A DNA stretch of 12,819 bases from Bremia lactucae. Taxonomy: Eukaryota > Oomycota > Peronosporomycetes > Peronosporales > Peronosporaceae. Under the pieces are notes generated by a model. It was not told the DNA's origin and ran no database searches. It was given only the letters and a program-made list of their open reading frames with translations. Location: assembly GCF_004359215.1 (NCBI RefSeq), contig NC_090615.1, positions 2,182,391-2,195,209 on the forward strand, written 5' to 3'. A program made the translations under genes and the position numbers. Positions 12,241-12,819 of the stretch are shown here, piece after piece (positions within the stretch are counted from its first letter, which is position 1; every line of letters begins with the position of its first letter).

Positions 12241-12819
12241 CTTGATAATCGCCAAGATGGGCGATTGCATCAAGCTCTGCTTGATACCTTCAAACGAACG
12301 CTGACAATCAGCGTTCCATAACCATTTCTCGTCCTTTTTCAAGAGACGAGAGAGATGAACTGTCATCTCTGCATAATTGCGAGAGTACTTGTGCAAGTAC
12401 GCCGCTAAACCAAGGAACTTTCTAAGTCCCTTGACATCGACTGGAACTGGCCAGTCGGTGATTGCCTTGATCTTTTCGGGATCAGGGCGCACGCCGTGTT
12501 TACCGACGATGCACCCAAGAAGTGGTATTTCGCTTGCAGCGAATATACACTTCTTGAGATTTGCATACAACTTATGCTTTCGCATAAGTGTAAGAACCTG
12601 ACGAACGTGAGTTTTATGAACTTCCACGTCCGTCTTACCGTCCATGGCCCGGCTATGGACGAATACATCGTCGAAATAACTCGGTGCGAAATCCCGCACC
12701 GGTCTCAACAGATTTGTTACACATCTGTTGAATGTTGCAGGGGCGTTACTAAGCCCCTGAGGCATCACTAGCCATTCCCAGAGCATACCACTGGGGGTGC
12801 TCACTGCTGTGTACGGGAT
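12241..12819 (-). pseudogene. Gypsy reverse transcriptase, best copy, open to window edge
   Basis: Open from base 12819 to about 12250 with no stop: TPSGMLWEWLVMPQGLSN, then APATFNRCVTNLLRPVRDFAPSYFDDVFVHS with the YFDD active site intact, DVEVHKTHVRQVLTLMRKHKLYANLKKCIF, PDPEKIKAITDWPVP, GLRKFLGLAAYLHKYSRNYAE, then the connection EKWLWNADCQRSFEGIKQSLMQSP. The upstream half of the domain lies outside the window. The nominal start at 12804 is a GTG inside the polyprotein. Only the indel at the RNase H boundary is visible, so this is the least damaged pol segment here. It serves as the reference for lesions in G1 and G2. Confidence 0.9.
12296..12759. repeat. Short perfect hairpins in Gypsy G3
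   Basis: Arms: 12296-12304/12308-12316 (9 bp, GAACGCTGA, 3-nt loop), 12351-12358/12363-12370 (8 bp), 12385-12391/12394-12400 (7 bp), 12516-12524/12548-12556 (9 bp) enclosing 12529-12534/12538-12543 (6 bp), 12570-12577/12582-12589 (8 bp), 12639-12645/12655-12661 (7 bp), 12682-12688/12695-12701 (7 bp), 12705-12713/12723-12731 (9 bp) and 12738-12744/12753-12759 (7 bp). The 12516-12556 stem has a 9-bp counterpart in G1 (2536-2544/2568-2576). Confidence 0.87.

Larger units (their letters stand above)
11738..12819 (-). mobile_element. Ty3/Gypsy fragment G3 (RT and RNase H), continues beyond window
   Basis: RT enters from the window edge on the minus strand and continues into RNase H; it ends at about 11738 just after RNase H, where Copia C begins. 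It is the best-preserved RT of the window and the same family as G1 and G2. The stretch 11738-12730 is a direct repeat of G2 sequence (3555-4580). Confidence 0.93.

Overview
The window looks like a repeat-rich, gene-poor stretch of a eukaryotic genome, most probably an oomycete (Phytophthora or downy-mildew type). I base that on the character of the Ty3/Gypsy and Ty1/Copia polyproteins and on the absence of any host gene; it is an inference from family resemblance, not a database result. Essentially every recognisable coding segment is retroelement-derived, and no element is complete.

Layout. (1) 1-2740, plus strand: Gypsy copy G1 with gag (CCHC knuckle), protease, linker and a broken reverse transcriptase (RT). 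(2) 2737-4581, minus: Gypsy copy G2 with RT remnant, RNase H and integrase, joined tail-to-tail to G1 inside its integrase. (3) 4583-6941, minus: Copia copy A with a probable 5' LTR, a half-tRNA type primer-binding site, gag, protease and part of the integrase, joined to G2 at the window's only ambiguous base (4582). (4) About 6942-10254, plus: Copia copy B with pre-integrase remnant, integrase, RT, RNase H, polypurine tract and the start of a 3' LTR. (5) 10255-11737, minus: Copia copy C with linker, RT and part of RNase H. (6) 11738-12819, minus: Gypsy copy G3 with RNase H and RT, running off the window.

Function. In an intact element these domains would form a Gag-Pol polyprotein: Gag packages the RNA, protease matures the polyprotein, RT/RNase H makes cDNA and integrase inserts it. 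Here stops, frameshifts, deletions and lost catalytic residues (RT YVNN in B, an integrase Asp in A, a zinc-knuckle His in A) make all copies non-autonomous relics.

Most unusual signals. First, the Gypsy copies, but by eye not the Copia copies, are tiled almost end to end with short perfect inverted repeats (arms 7-12 bp, loops often 0-16 nt), spaced about 35 bp apart between 598 and 1208. I know of no standard explanation. Second, the Copia B 3' LTR start carries two TGACGTCA palindromes and a perfect four-unit heat-shock element, followed by a TATA-like stretch. Third, a ~50 bp Copia-derived filler ending in a 10-bp snap-back palindrome interrupts the G2 RT, which looks like a scar of templated end-joining.
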